From assembly GCA_029245785.1 (NCBI GenBank), contig JAQWOR010000044.1:1-58619 (forward strand): DNA of 58,619 nucleotides, in the 5' to 3' direction. Positions 35,732 to 43,831 of the stretch are shown here, in pieces; within the stretch, counting starts at the first letter, position 1, and each line of letters begins with the position of its first letter. The notes beneath the pieces are model-generated. The model was not told the DNA's origin and ran no database searches. It saw only the letters and a list, made by a program, of their open reading frames with translations. The position numbers and the translations under genes are program-made. This DNA comes from Polaribacter sp. (lineage in GTDB: Bacteria; Bacteroidota; Bacteroidia; Flavobacteriales; Flavobacteriaceae).

Positions 35732-36107
35732 TCGAACTCGGGTCCAAACAAGCAGTTAAAGCGCTTTCTACATACTTAGTTTTTGTTTAATTTTCGACAA
35801 AAAGCTGATCAAAAACAATCTGCTTTTAGCTTATCTTCTTTAGTTTCAAAATCTTGTCGAAGTGCCAAGTTCTCTAGGTTTACTTTTACGATGCCCAAAA
35901 GTGAAACGCCATAAACCAAGGCTTTTCGTGGACATAAAGCTTGCGCACCTAGTGCGCCGAGGCCAATCCTACTATAATTCGGATTATGCAGCTAAAGCGT
36001 AGTTATCTTCGCCGTTTAAAAGTGTGAAAAAAGTTTTACGAGTGTTGTTTTCATTCCTCGGTATGCTTACATTTCTTCTGATCTTGCTGTCAAAACCAGT
36101 CGTCCCC
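35717..36107 (-). ncRNA. ssrA: Transfer-messenger RNA (tmRNA)
   Basis: The 391-nt gene begins GGGGACG at 36107 and ends GCGTCTCC plus A at 35717; the seven terminal pairs form the acceptor stem with one G-U. The T arm reads GGACCCGAGTTCGATTCTC. The tag frame (35984-36013, minus) encodes GEDNYALAA and stop, close to flavobacterial tags that mark stalled proteins for degradation. CCA is not encoded. The gene is the integration target of the island and was restored by the shared core. Confidence 0.93.
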
Positions 36108-36298
36108 TCAATGAAATAGGTATGCAGAGCACACCGTGATTGAATTGATCCCAAACTTGATTTGGGAACTCATCAAAAGTATTTCAGAGTTATTTCAATG
36201 AACAGTTGGCAAATTTACTAATAAATATGATAAATTTAGGGTTTGTGCATCTTTATAAAATGGAATATCTTCGTACAAAATTTACATCCATTAAGATT

Positions 36299-37504
36299 AT
36301 GAAGTTTGGCATTATAAAAGAACGCAAAAATCCCCCTGATAGAAGAGTTGTTTTTTCTCCTGAAAAATTACAAGAACTCAAGAATAAATTTTCAGAAGCA
36401 GCTATAAAAGTAGAAGCTTCATCGATTCGGGTTTTTTCTGATCAAGCATATGAAAAAGCAGGACTTGAAGTGGTGAGTGATGTTACAGACTGCGATGTGC
36501 TCATTGGTGTAAAAGAAGTTCCGATTGCGGCATTAATTCCGAATAAAAAATATTTTTTCTTTAGCCATACCATTAAAAAGCAACCTTATAATAGAAAATT
36601 ACTACAGGCAGTTTTAGAGAAGAATATTGAACTGTATGATCATGAAACGATTGCAAAAGAAAACGGAGCTCGTTTAATTGGTTTTGGCCGTTATGCAGGA
36701 ATTGTTGGTGCATACAATGGGTTTAGAGCTTTTGGATTAAAACATGAAACATTTGCATTGCCAAAAGCAGCGCAATTGGAAGATCAGCAAGCATTGATTG
36801 ATATTTTACGTACTATTAAACTTCCAAATATTAAAATCTTATTGACAGGCCATGGTAAAGTTGCTTTGGGAGCTAAAGAAATGTTGGACGCCATGCAGAT
36901 TCAACAAGTGTCTATAGAAGCTTATTTAACTCAAGATTTTGATGCACCTGTATATTGCTTAATCGATGCCTTAGACTATAACAAGCGTAGAGATGGTAAG
37001 CGTTTAAATAGACGAGATTTTTATAACAATCCGGCAGATTATATTTCTGATTTTATGCGTTTTGCAAGCGTAACCGATTATTTTATTGCTGGACATTTTT
37101 TTGGCGATGGTTCTCCGTATTTATTTACACAAGAAGATGCAAGATCTCCAGCGTTTAACATAAAATTGATAGCAGATATTTCTTGTGATATTGATGGGCC
37201 GGTTGCATCTACAATTCGTTCCTCAACCATTGCAGATCCAATTTATGGGTACGATCCAGAAACGGCTTCAGAAATTGATTTTAAAGATGACAAGGCCATT
37301 GTAGTGATGGCGGTAGATAATTTGCCTTGCTAGTTGCCAAAAGATGCTAGTGAAGGTTTTGGAGTATTGTTTTTAGAACATGTAATCCCCGCCTTTTTTA
37401 ACAATGATAAAGACGGTATTTTAGCACGTGCAAAAATGACAGAAAATGGGAAGCTTACAAAGCGTTACCAGTACTTGCAAGCCTATATAGAAGGCAAAGA
37501 GTAA
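36299..37504 (-). other. Strand note: this interval is read on the plus strand (see next entry)
   Basis: No minus-strand gene is supported here; the interval is occupied by the plus-strand dehydrogenase-like gene described in the following entry. Confidence 0.1.
36299..37504 (+). pseudogene. Saccharopine/alanine dehydrogenase-like gene with in-frame stop
   Basis: From ATG 36299 (MKFGIIKERKNPPDRRVVFS) the protein has the AlaDH/PNT N-terminal domain and a Rossmann NAD part (NIKILLTGHGKVALGAKEML, LIADISCDIDGPVASTIRSS). A TAG at 37331-37333 interrupts it after VDNLPC, yet the same frame continues LPKDASEGFGVLFLEHVIPA to a stop at 37502-37504. One base change from GAG (or AAG/CAG) would explain it. 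The family acts on lysine or alanine with NAD(P). The 5' ORF alone lacks about 57 residues, so function is doubtful unless the stop is read through or is a sequence error. An upstream TTG (36206) is an unlikely start. Confidence 0.8.
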
Positions 37505-37530
37505 GTTCAGTTATCAGTATCGTAGTTAGT

Positions 37531-37630
37531 TGTCATTTCGAAGCGTAGCGAGAAATCTTATTATAAGAACTAAGAACCAACCTGACTGCTGGTTTTTACC
37601 TACCGTAAGGTAGAAGGTAGGGAGGCTAAC
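37531..37630. repeat. Dispersed intergenic repeat, copy 1
   Basis: This interval holds GTCATTTCGAAGCGTAGCGA with its partly palindromic end, then a hairpin CTACC/GGTAG around GTAA preceded by GGTTTTTAC. The second part resembles 58356-58410. It looks like a small mobile or REP-like intergenic repeat. Confidence 0.45.
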
Positions 37631-37698
37631 GAAAAATAGAAGCTAGTAGTTTTAAATATTCGTGTTGCACTTATAGCTTAAATTTAGATTATAAAAAC

Positions 37699-37920
37699 AT
37701 GCTTCAGAACAAACAATTTTTAATAGAAGTGGCCAATATGAAAATGCCTTATGGAAAATACAAAGGCAGGTTTCTAGTTGACTTACCAGAGCATTATATT
37801 GTTTGGTATCGCAATAAAGGGTTTCCAAAAGGAAAACTGGGCTTGCAATTAGGACTGGTCTACGAACTGCAATTAAACGGATTAGAAGATATTTTAAGAG
37901 AGGTACGGAGAAAGTATTAG
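37699..37920 (+). CDS. DUF3820 family protein
   Basis: A 73-aa protein with MPYGKYKGRFLVDLPEHYIV and WYRNKGFPKGKLG, the full DUF3820 motif set. Members are small cytoplasmic proteins of unclear role, sometimes labelled putative quorum-sensing-regulated factors without biochemical proof. The ATG at 37699 gives the usual family length; an internal Met directly before KMPYGK is possible. Its last codons overlap the end of the convergent membrane-protein gene by 4 bp. Confidence 0.85.
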   Translation: MLQNKQFLIEVANMKMPYGKYKGRFLVDLPEHYIVWYRNKGFPKGKLGLQLGLVYELQLNGLEDILREVRRKY

Positions 37921-38492
37921 TTTTTTACTAAAGTCCCAAAGGCAATATGCGCTAAACCTAAGCTTATTAGAGAGTATTGCCAGTAAGCAGGAATAAACAA
38001 GGAGAAAATTCCTAGTAAAAGACTTCCAATGGTAAGTACATACAACCCCGTATATTTATTGTAATTCAATGCACTTAAAAGAAATCCATAACAAATTAAA
38101 AAAGCGGGCACAATATAGTTAAAATAACCATTTTCTAATAAGAGGTGCCCTATTAGGTATACTAAAAAGAAGAGCGATAATAGCAGCCAACATGATTTTT
38201 TTGAAAGCTTGTTCCAAACGTTGTATCCTAATTTTCGAGCAGTTCTTCTAGATCCAAAAAATATTGCTAGTAGAGAGAAGAAGAATATAAAAACGATTAT
38301 AAGCCCAATAAAAACTTCAATATTTTCTATCGATAAAAACCCAAGAGGAGAATTGTCAGTAATAAAACCAGTTAAAACTGCCTTTATAAGAGTTGCTCCT
38401 AATAGCATATAAATGCCTATAAGAATACTTGCAGTTCCTTTTAATCTAAAATTAAAGGAATGATTATTAATTAAATTTTTATTTTTAGTCAT
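37917..38492 (-). CDS. Integral membrane protein of unknown function
   Basis: A 191-aa protein with about six transmembrane helices (for example TASILIGIYMLLGATLIKAV, VFIGLIIVFIFFFSLLAIFF, SCWLLLSLFFLVYLIGHLLL and YGFLLSALNY). No catalytic or transport motif was recognised. It is convergent with the DUF3820 gene and divergent from the M28 peptidase gene. Confidence 0.65.
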   Translation of the reverse strand: MTKNKNLINNHSFNFRLKGTASILIGIYMLLGATLIKAVLTGFITDNSPLGFLSIENIEVFIGLIIVFIFFFSLLAIFFGSRRTARKLGYNVWNKLSKKSCWLLLSLFFLVYLIGHLLLENGYFNYIVPAFLICYGFLLSALNYNKYTGLYVLTIGSLLLGIFSLFIPAYWQYSLISLGLAHIAFGTLVKN

Positions 38493-38614
38493 ACGTTACA
38501 TGTGCTAAGATACTAAAATGAAACTAGGAGAGAACGATATTTTAGATCAACCCCAACTTTTTCGTTCTATATTGCTTTTGATTTGATATATTTAGGCTTT
38601 AAAACAAACTAACA

Positions 38615-39604
38615 ATGAAAAAAACAGCAGTATTTCTTTTTACCGCAATCGTATTATTTGCATGTAAAAACGAACAAAAACAAGAAGCACCTAAAATAAC
38701 AGTAACTAGTATAGACACTACAACGGTTAGAAAGCATTTATATACATTGGCTTCTGATGAAATGGAAGGTAGAGGAACTGGAACACCGGGAATAGAAAAG
38801 GCAGCTCAATATATTGAAGGGGAATTTAAAAGAATCGGTTTAAAAACGTATGCGAATTTAAAAGAGTATCGACAGACTTTTACATTTACACATAGAAGAA
38901 GTAAAAAAGAGATTACAGCTTTTAACATAATTGGTGTTTTAGAAGGAAAAAGTAGAAAAGAGGAATATGTTGTTGTTTCTGCACATTATGATCATTTAGG
39001 AATTAGAAAAACAGCCGGACAAAAGGATAGTATTTATAATGGTGCAGATGATGATGCCTCTGGTACATCGGCCGTATTAGCCTTGGCAGAGTATTTTACA
39101 AAGAAGAATGCGAATGAGCGTACCATTATTTTTGTTGCTTTTACAGCAGAAGAAATGGGTTTAATTGGTTCAACACATTTTGGAAAAAATGTTGATGCCA
39201 GTAAATTTGTTGCAGGTATTAATATTGAAATGATTGGAAAAGAATCTAAATTCGGACCTAAAACAGCATGGTTAACAGGCTTTGAACGTTCTGATTTTGG
39301 AAAGATTATTCAGAAAAATTTAAAAGGAACAGGATATGCGTTACACCCAGATCCATTTCCTACATTCAATTTGTTTTTTAGATCAGACAATGCTTCTTTA
39401 GCAAGATTAGGAATCCCTTCTCATACATTTTCTACAGGACCTATTGATGTAGATGTGCATTATCATAAAGTTTCTGATGCGCCAGAAACACTCAATGTGT
39501 CTAATATTACAGAAACCATTAAAGCAATTGCAAAGGGAACAGAGAGCATTATCAATGGAAAAGATACACCAACAAGAGTGGTGCTTGAGGAGAGAAAGAA
39601 GTAA
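38615..39604 (+). CDS. M28 family zinc aminopeptidase, lipoprotein
   Basis: A 329-aa peptidase with signal MKKTAVFLFTAIVLFAC (lipobox LFAC). Zinc-binding and catalytic motifs are visible: VVVSAHYDHLG, YNGADDDASGTSAVL, FTAEEMGLIGSTHFG and DVHYHKVSDAPET. It probably removes N-terminal residues from peptides outside the cytoplasm. Followed 13 bp later by the TfoX gene, which may be co-transcribed. Confidence 0.92.
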   Translation: MKKTAVFLFTAIVLFACKNEQKQEAPKITVTSIDTTTVRKHLYTLASDEMEGRGTGTPGIEKAAQYIEGEFKRIGLKTYANLKEYRQTFTFTHRRSKKEITAFNIIGVLEGKSRKEEYVVVSAHYDHLGIRKTAGQKDSIYNGADDDASGTSAVLALAEYFTKKNANERTIIFVAFTAEEMGLIGSTHFGKNVDASKFVAGINIEMIGKESKFGPKTAWLTGFERSDFGKIIQKNLKGTGYALHPDPFPTFNLFFRSDNASLARLGIPSHTFSTGPIDVDVHYHKVSDAPETLNVSNITETIKAIAKGTESIINGKDTPTRVVLEERKK

Positions 39605-39617
39605 AAAAGTACTCAAC

Positions 39618-39971
39618 ATGCCCTACAACGAATTTTTATCGGATCGTGTCTCTCAATTTCTACAAGAAAAAAGTGTTCCTTTCGAAGCTCGAAAAATGTT
39701 TGGAGGGATATGTTTTTTAATTGATGGCAAAATGTGCGTTGGTGTGATGCGTGATGAAATTATGGCGAGAATAGACCCAGATATCTATCAAGAATCATTG
39801 GCTAAAGAAGGCTGTAAAGAAATGAATTTTACAGGAAAACCTATGAAAGGTTTTGTCTTTTTAACAGATGCTGCCATTGATTTAGATGTAGATTTAAATT
39901 ATTGGTTGCAATTGGCACTAGATTTTAACCCCAAGGCAAAAGCGAGTGTAAAGAAGAAGAAAAAACAGTAA
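39618..39971 (+). CDS. TfoX N-terminal domain protein
   Basis: About 117 aa. The start ATG at 39618 (MPYNEFLSDRVSQFL) was chosen over an upstream frame that overlaps the peptidase gene, because it gives the normal TfoX_N layout: FEARKMFGGICFLIDGKMCV, GVMRDEIMARIDP, GKPMKGFVFLTDAAID and a Lys-rich tail. The domain is related to the competence regulator TfoX, but single-domain members are of uncertain function. Confidence 0.85.
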   Translation: MPYNEFLSDRVSQFLQEKSVPFEARKMFGGICFLIDGKMCVGVMRDEIMARIDPDIYQESLAKEGCKEMNFTGKPMKGFVFLTDAAIDLDVDLNYWLQLALDFNPKAKASVKKKKKQ

Positions 39972-40028
39972 TATTAAAAGCAAACCTTTTGTATTTTTAC
40001 ACTTTATAAAAGAGAAGATACTACATTG

Positions 40029-41381
40029 ATGAAAATACATTTTATAGCCATTGGCGGAAGCGCAATGCACAATTTAGCAATAGCGTTACACCAAAAGGGA
40101 TACCAAATTACGGGAAGTGATGATGTGATTCATGATCCTTCAAAATCTAGATTAGAAAAGCGAGGTTTATGTCCAACAGAATTTGGTTGGTTTCCAGAAA
40201 AAATCACCACTGATGTAGCGGCTGTGATTTTGGGAATGCACGCTAAAAAAGACAATCCAGAACTAATAAAGGCGCAAGAATTAGGTGTAAAAATATATTC
40301 CTATCCTGAGTTTTTATATGAGCAGTCTAAAGACAAAACAAGAGTGGTTATTGGTGGTTCTCATGGAAAAACAACCATTACTTCGATGATTTTACATGTG
40401 TTAAATTATCAGGATAAAAAAGTAGATTATATGGTAGGAGCACAATTAGACGGTTTTGAAACCATGGTGCATCTAACCAAAGAGAACGAATTTATGGTGT
40501 TAGAAGGAGATGAATATTTGAGTTCTCCAATTGATAGACGACCAAAATTTCATTTATACAAACCTAATATTGCCTTGTTAAGCGGAATTGCATGGGACCA
40601 TATCAATGTGTTTCCAACATTTGAAAATTATGTTGAACAGTTTAAGGTTTTTACAAACTCGTTGATCAATGGCGGAATTATGGTATACAATGAAGAAGAT
40701 GATATTGTGAAATCTGTTGTAGAAAACTCTGAGCATGCCATCAAAAAATACCCGTATACAACTCCGAAGCATTTTATAAAAAACGGAATTACTTTTTTAG
40801 ATACTCCAGAAGGAGATTTGCCTTTAGAAATTTTTGGAAAACACAATTTGCAAAATCTAGCAGGAGCAAAATGGATTTGTCAACATATGGGAATTGATGA
40901 AGATGATTTTTATGAGGCCATTGCTTCCTTTAAAGGCGCTAGCAAACGCTTAGAAAAAATTGCAGAAAATGAATCAACGGTTATTTTTAAAGACTTTGCG
41001 CACTCACCATCAAAAGTAAAAGCAACCACTACGGCGGTTAAAACTCAATATTCAGAAAGAACAGTATTGGCCTGTTTAGAGCTACATACCTACAGTAGTT
41101 TAAATGCAGAATTTTTAGCAGCATATAAAGCTACCTTAGACCAAGCAGATACTGCGGTTGTATTTTATTCTCCGAATGCAGTAAAAATTAAACAGCTAGA
41201 GGCAGTTACAGAACAACAAATTGCCCATGCTTTTGAGCGTGATGATTTAATTATTTATACCAATCCACAGGCATTTAAAGACTTCTTGTTTGAATGTAAG
41301 CTACAAGACACAGCGCTTCTTTTAATGAGCTCAGGAAATTATGGCGGCTTAGATTTTGAAGCATTAAAACAATTAGTTTAG
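40029..41381 (+). CDS. mpl: UDP-MurNAc:L-Ala-gamma-D-Glu-meso-DAP ligase (murein tripeptide ligase)
   Basis: A 450-aa Mur ligase that joins recycled tripeptide to UDP-MurNAc in peptidoglycan recycling. Domain 1 starts KIHFIAIGGSAMHNLAIALH with the MurC-like nucleotide loop and DVAAVILGMHAKKDNPEL; domain 2 has the P-loop VVIGGSHGKTTITSMILHV and EGDEYLSSPIDRRPKF; the C-terminal domain has KDFAHSPSKVKATTTAV. The HAKKDNPEL region and EYLSS favour Mpl over MurC. The ATG at 40029 is preferred to a TTG three bases earlier. Confidence 0.92.
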   Translation: MKIHFIAIGGSAMHNLAIALHQKGYQITGSDDVIHDPSKSRLEKRGLCPTEFGWFPEKITTDVAAVILGMHAKKDNPELIKAQELGVKIYSYPEFLYEQSKDKTRVVIGGSHGKTTITSMILHVLNYQDKKVDYMVGAQLDGFETMVHLTKENEFMVLEGDEYLSSPIDRRPKFHLYKPNIALLSGIAWDHINVFPTFENYVEQFKVFTNSLINGGIMVYNEEDDIVKSVVENSEHAIKKYPYTTPKHFIKNGITFLDTPEGDLPLEIFGKHNLQNLAGAKWICQHMGIDEDDFYEAIASFKGASKRLEKIAENESTVIFKDFAHSPSKVKATTTAVKTQYSERTVLACLELHTYSSLNAEFLAAYKATLDQADTAVVFYSPNAVKIKQLEAVTEQQIAHAFERDDLIIYTNPQAFKDFLFECKLQDTALLLMSSGNYGGLDFEALKQLV

Positions 41382-41385
41382 TTTT

Positions 41386-42474
41386 TTAACTCCCTAAAAG
41401 CTTTCTTTTACACCAGTTGATGTCAGTGATTTTACCTAGCACAAAAATAAAATACTTTTTTTGATACAATGCTTTGCATAAGATCATCATTCTTGCTGTT
41501 GTGCTAAGTTGAATTGTAATACAGCGATTTTTTAAATTTTGAAGCCGTGGTTTCTCTAAAGAAGAGATCGTTGATTGTGTATGTTTTTTAGCATGTTTGC
41601 TTTTTTGAAATGTGATGGAATTTGGTTTGTTAAAGATATAGAACGCATTGCTTAAAAACGAATTGAGTTGTTTTTTGATTGAAGGAAGTAGAGATATACT
41701 TTTTAAAGGTACTGCTTTGTAAGATAATAAAAGCAGGTCATAGTAGTTTCTGAGTGCTATGTTTTTATACCGATATCCATGGTCATTTAATTGTTTGTTG
41801 ATGATGGTATGGAGTAGTTGATGTGGATATGACATAACAAAAAATCCTTTTTCATGAATTAAAGTTGGCTGTATATAATCATAATTAAAAATAGCGGTAT
41901 GTTTTTTCAAAGTCATTTCTTGATGAATTTCTACCGCACTGATTTGACCTTTTTTTACCAATCGAGGGTAGTGCTTAGAAAGTTCTGAAGAAATTGAATT
42001 AGGATGTACTAATTGATATGCATCTGCTTTTAAAACCTGAATTGCTTTTTGATACGCCTTCTTTGAAACCAACAAATCAATATCTCCTACCATTCTTTCA
42101 GCACTATCTTGGTACAATTCTTCTACTAAGAACGCGGTTCCTTTTAAGAAAATAGGAGTAATGCCATTTGCCAATAGTAAATCATTGATTTTTATTGCTT
42201 GAGAAATAATTTGCTGATTCCGACTTCTGTTTTCGGCGGTAATATCTTTCATGAATTTAACTAAATATTCGGGTAGTTCAGAGAGTAAGTTTGCTTGTTT
42301 TAAATGACAGTACAACGCCGGAAACACATAATGTTTGGTGCTGATTTGAACTACTTTGTTCCAATCAATTTTTGTGTATTTAATTTCTTGACGCACTTCT
42401 TTTAAATTTTTCTTTTCAAAAGAAATTGTCAGACATTTTGCGATAAAAAGAAGTGTTTCTTTATAGGTCATCAT
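41386..42474 (-). CDS. Nucleotidyltransferase family protein (NTP_transf_5-like)
   Basis: About 362 aa. It has the family motifs NGITPIFLKGTAFLVEELYQ and MVGDIDLLVSKKAYQKAIQV, where the GDIDLLV acidic pair forms the nucleotidyltransferase active site. The C-terminus has a few hydrophobic and basic patches. Such proteins are found next to HprK-like kinases in RiPP and similar clusters, where they may modify a peptide. Start set at MMTYKE; an upstream ATG at 42498 overlaps the kinase gene more deeply. Overlaps the kinase by 14 bp. The substrate is unknown; the 56-aa peptide two genes upstream is the obvious candidate. Confidence 0.8.
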   Translation of the reverse strand: MMTYKETLLFIAKCLTISFEKKNLKEVRQEIKYTKIDWNKVVQISTKHYVFPALYCHLKQANLLSELPEYLVKFMKDITAENRSRNQQIISQAIKINDLLLANGITPIFLKGTAFLVEELYQDSAERMVGDIDLLVSKKAYQKAIQVLKADAYQLVHPNSISSELSKHYPRLVKKGQISAVEIHQEMTLKKHTAIFNYDYIQPTLIHEKGFFVMSYPHQLLHTIINKQLNDHGYRYKNIALRNYYDLLLLSYKAVPLKSISLLPSIKKQLNSFLSNAFYIFNKPNSITFQKSKHAKKHTQSTISSLEKPRLQNLKNRCITIQLSTTARMMILCKALYQKKYFIFVLGKITDINWCKRKLLGS

Positions 42475-43627
42475 TAAAAATTTTATGAACAGTTTCAATC
42501 ATTTTTTCAGCATCAGAGTAGTGTAACTGATAACATGGAGATTTTAAAAACCAATCTAAAAATAGCGCCACATTTTCTTTGATTGGAGAAATCCAAGCAT
42601 CTGGAATTAATTTTTCAAAAGCCTTTACCTTCGAAATAGTTTTCAGTTCTAATCTAATACCTTGTTTGTAGTAAATAAAAACGAGTGCTTTACAAGGTAA
42701 ATGCGTCGTGTAGTCTAAATTATTTGGCGCTAAAAATCGCACCGTTTTCTGCAATCGTTTGAAACGATATTCGGAGGCTGCTTTTAATTTTGGGTAGAAG
42801 GGATACAAGGTTTTTAAGCTGTTTTTTTTAATTGAAATGGCTGCAGGAAAACTATAAACTTCTTGTTTTTTTGCATCTATTGGAACAAAATCATCTGCCA
42901 AGCACTTAAATCCATTTGCTTGTAATAGCGCCAAAGAAGTGCTTTTTCCATTGCCAGAATCCCCTAAAAATAATAGTGAGTTTGTGTCATTCCCAACTGC
43001 TGATGCATGAAAAACTCCCAGCCATTCATGTGCTTCTTTTTGATGAGTATGCTGGGTAATTTGCATGGAGAATTTCCCTTGAAAGAGATGAATGTCTTTA
43101 CAACTCCAACTTCCAATATGTTTTCCGTTAACTAAAAAAATAATGTGCTCATCATTTTGAAAAATTTGATAGTGATATTCTGTGGCCTTCATTTTTAAAG
43201 CTTCGAGATGTGCAAATTTTGGGTGTATTAAAGACTCTAGAAATTCTGTTTCAAATTCAATTAGAAAGGAAACCTCGTTGATGAGGTAGTGTTTTGAGCT
43301 GTTATATGTGTTAGGAGTAACAAAGCGCATTGCTAGTAAGGGCACTTTAGTACAAGGTTTTTGATGTTGTTTTTGAATGAGTTTTACAAGATCGTTTACA
43401 AATTTTTTTGCGATGTTCTTTGGAATTTCAAGCTTTAAACAACACCAATTTTCTATTTCAGAAATGGGTTGTTTTGCATGTAGTTTTTTAATGATAGCTG
43501 TTGTACTATCTTCAAAAATTAGATACGAATTACTATTTTGAAACCAAACAATATGTTTAGTGTCAATTTTTTTTATAAGCATGTCATTTCCTTTTTTCAC
43601 GAAACTACTTTTTCTAAACGGTTGCAT
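42461..43627 (-). CDS. HprK-like serine kinase with PqqD-like N-terminal domain
   Basis: About 388 aa from ATG 43627; a GTG frame begins at 43645 but overlaps the small peptide gene. The N-terminal 90 residues (IKKIDTKHIVWFQNSNSYLI and ISEIENWCCLKLEIP) resemble PqqD, a peptide-binding domain in RiPP systems. The C-terminal half has the HprK-type P-loop FLGDSGNGKSTSLALLQANG and LADDFVPIDAKKQEVYSFPA, as in kinases that phosphorylate peptides. It lies between a small peptide gene and a nucleotidyltransferase gene, forming a modification-like cluster. Confidence 0.75.
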   Translation of the reverse strand: MQPFRKSSFVKKGNDMLIKKIDTKHIVWFQNSNSYLIFEDSTTAIIKKLHAKQPISEIENWCCLKLEIPKNIAKKFVNDLVKLIQKQHQKPCTKVPLLAMRFVTPNTYNSSKHYLINEVSFLIEFETEFLESLIHPKFAHLEALKMKATEYHYQIFQNDEHIIFLVNGKHIGSWSCKDIHLFQGKFSMQITQHTHQKEAHEWLGVFHASAVGNDTNSLLFLGDSGNGKSTSLALLQANGFKCLADDFVPIDAKKQEVYSFPAAISIKKNSLKTLYPFYPKLKAASEYRFKRLQKTVRFLAPNNLDYTTHLPCKALVFIYYKQGIRLELKTISKVKAFEKLIPDAWISPIKENVALFLDWFLKSPCYQLHYSDAEKMIETVHKIFNDDL

Positions 43628-43634
43628 AAAAAAT

Positions 43635-43805
43635 TTAAAATCCACTTCCTGGTTCTTCAGGGCTTGCAGCTTGTGCTTTTTGAGGGTTTAATAATAAGTA
43701 GGTTCCAATAGCTGTTAAAGCAGCATATTTTCCATAGTTTCCAATTTTTTTAACGGCATCTTTTCGTGTTATTTTTTTAGCAGTGTTTTTTGATTTCTTT
43801 TTCAT
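43635..43805 (-). CDS. 56-residue peptide, candidate modified or secreted peptide precursor
   Basis: A short gene reads MKKKSKNTAKKITRKDAVKK, continues IGNYGKYAALTAIGTYLLLN, then PQKAQAASPEEPGSGF. A strongly basic start, a hydrophobic run and a typical signal-peptidase site (AQA before ASPEEP) would release about a 10-residue acidic peptide ending GSGF. It precedes the PqqD/HprK-like kinase by 7 bp and follows the T9SS protein by 26 bp. The arrangement recalls RiPP precursors next to tailoring kinase and nucleotidyltransferase genes; whether it is a precursor or merely a small membrane protein is open. Confidence 0.6.
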   Translation of the reverse strand: MKKKSKNTAKKITRKDAVKKIGNYGKYAALTAIGTYLLLNPQKAQAASPEEPGSGF

Positions 43806-43831
43806 AGTGTTTTGTTTTTAAGTTCTCATAA

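Noticed and set aside
36299..37504. A minus-strand feature across the dehydrogenase-like gene
   Set aside because: No minus-strand coding support exists there; the only gene is on the plus strand. The low-confidence minus-strand entry in the feature list should be ignored.
40578..40846. Minus-strand frames within mpl
   Set aside because: They are shadows of the intact Mur ligase frame and have no independent support.
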